Assembly (NCBI GenBank): GCA_937893155.1
Contig: CALBGU010000093.1
Span: 1-13,511, forward strand
Origin: an uncultured Treponema sp.
GTDB taxonomy: Bacteria > Spirochaetota > Spirochaetia > Treponematales > Treponemataceae
Length of the DNA: 13,511 nt
Direction: 5' to 3'
The notes beneath the pieces were generated by a model. The model was given only the letters and a program-made list of their open reading frames with translations. It made no database searches and was not told the DNA's origin. The position numbers and the translations under genes are program-made. This document shows positions 13,474-13,511 of the stretch, in pieces (the first letter of the stretch is position 1; each line of letters starts with the position of its first letter).

Positions 13474-13511
13474 AACCGATATTTGCTAATTATCGGCTTT
13501 AGAACCGATAT
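13462..13511. repeat. Two copies of a 21-bp palindromic repeat, 29-bp period
   Basis: Copies at 13462-13482 and 13491-13511 differ at one base (TTTAAAACC against TTTAGAACC) and are separated by TTGCTAAT. Each is nearly a perfect palindrome: ATCGG, an inner TTTAAA, then CCGAT. The second copy ends exactly at the window edge, so the array may continue. Not a CRISPR array, because the spacer is only 8 bp. It could be an extragenic palindrome family, a regulator-binding array or part of a mobile palindromic element. Confidence 0.75.

Noticed and set aside
13462..13511. CRISPR array
   Set aside because: Spacer is only 8 bp, the unit is a palindrome of 21 bp, and no cas gene is seen.

Overview
The window reads as a spirochaete chromosome, most likely a Treponema-type gut or rumen species. 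Three things point there: a V-type ATPase operon in the order E - DUF2764 - A - B - D with no subunit C or F gene in the usual place, a moderately AT-rich composition, and the pairing of a housekeeping rpsF-ssb-rpsR-rplI-dnaB block with plant-polysaccharide genes. The species call is inference. From position 1 to 11217 every gene lies on the minus strand. The last 2 kb is on the plus strand.

Positions 1-4761 (minus) hold the V/A-type ATPase operon, read atpE, a DUF2764-family gene, atpA, atpB, atpD; atpD runs off the left edge. Junctions are 1-4 nt overlaps or gaps of 2 and 17 nt, so the operon is tightly coupled. The membrane subunits (I and K) are expected just beyond the left edge. Positions 4892-5914 hold a single galactose mutarotase gene with its own near-consensus promoter and almost no leader.

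Positions 6033-9364 (minus) hold the conserved replication and ribosome cluster rpsF (S6), ssb, rpsR (S18), rplI (L9), dnaB. A promoter precedes rpsF, and its short leader can fold like the S6:S18 autoregulatory motif and cover the ribosome binding site. Hairpins also lie between ssb and rpsR and between rpsR and rplI. A good intrinsic terminator sits between rplI and dnaB, only 16 bases before the dnaB start, so dnaB expression probably depends on read-through or on a promoter inside rplI.

Positions 9607-11217 (minus) hold PTS Enzyme I, bounded by its own promoter and a 13-bp-stem terminator. No HPr or sugar EII gene is present. From the shared 241-bp intergenic region, a secreted family-43 glycosidase lipoprotein (arabinan-active type) is transcribed on the plus strand (11459-13252). 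The arabinanase, mutarotase and Enzyme I suggest sugar scavenging and its control, but they are not one operon.

The right end (13346-13511) is the oddest part. A well-formed promoter and Shine-Dalgarno sequence lead into an 18-codon hydrophobic reading frame. Its last three codons and its stop lie inside the first of two 21-bp palindromic repeats spaced 29 bp apart, the second of which touches the window edge. This looks like a repeat array placed in, or at the end of, a small membrane-protein gene. No intergenic stretch exceeds 300 bases; the largest are 9365-9606, 11218-11458 and 13253-13416. I saw no tRNA, rRNA, CRISPR array or transposase.
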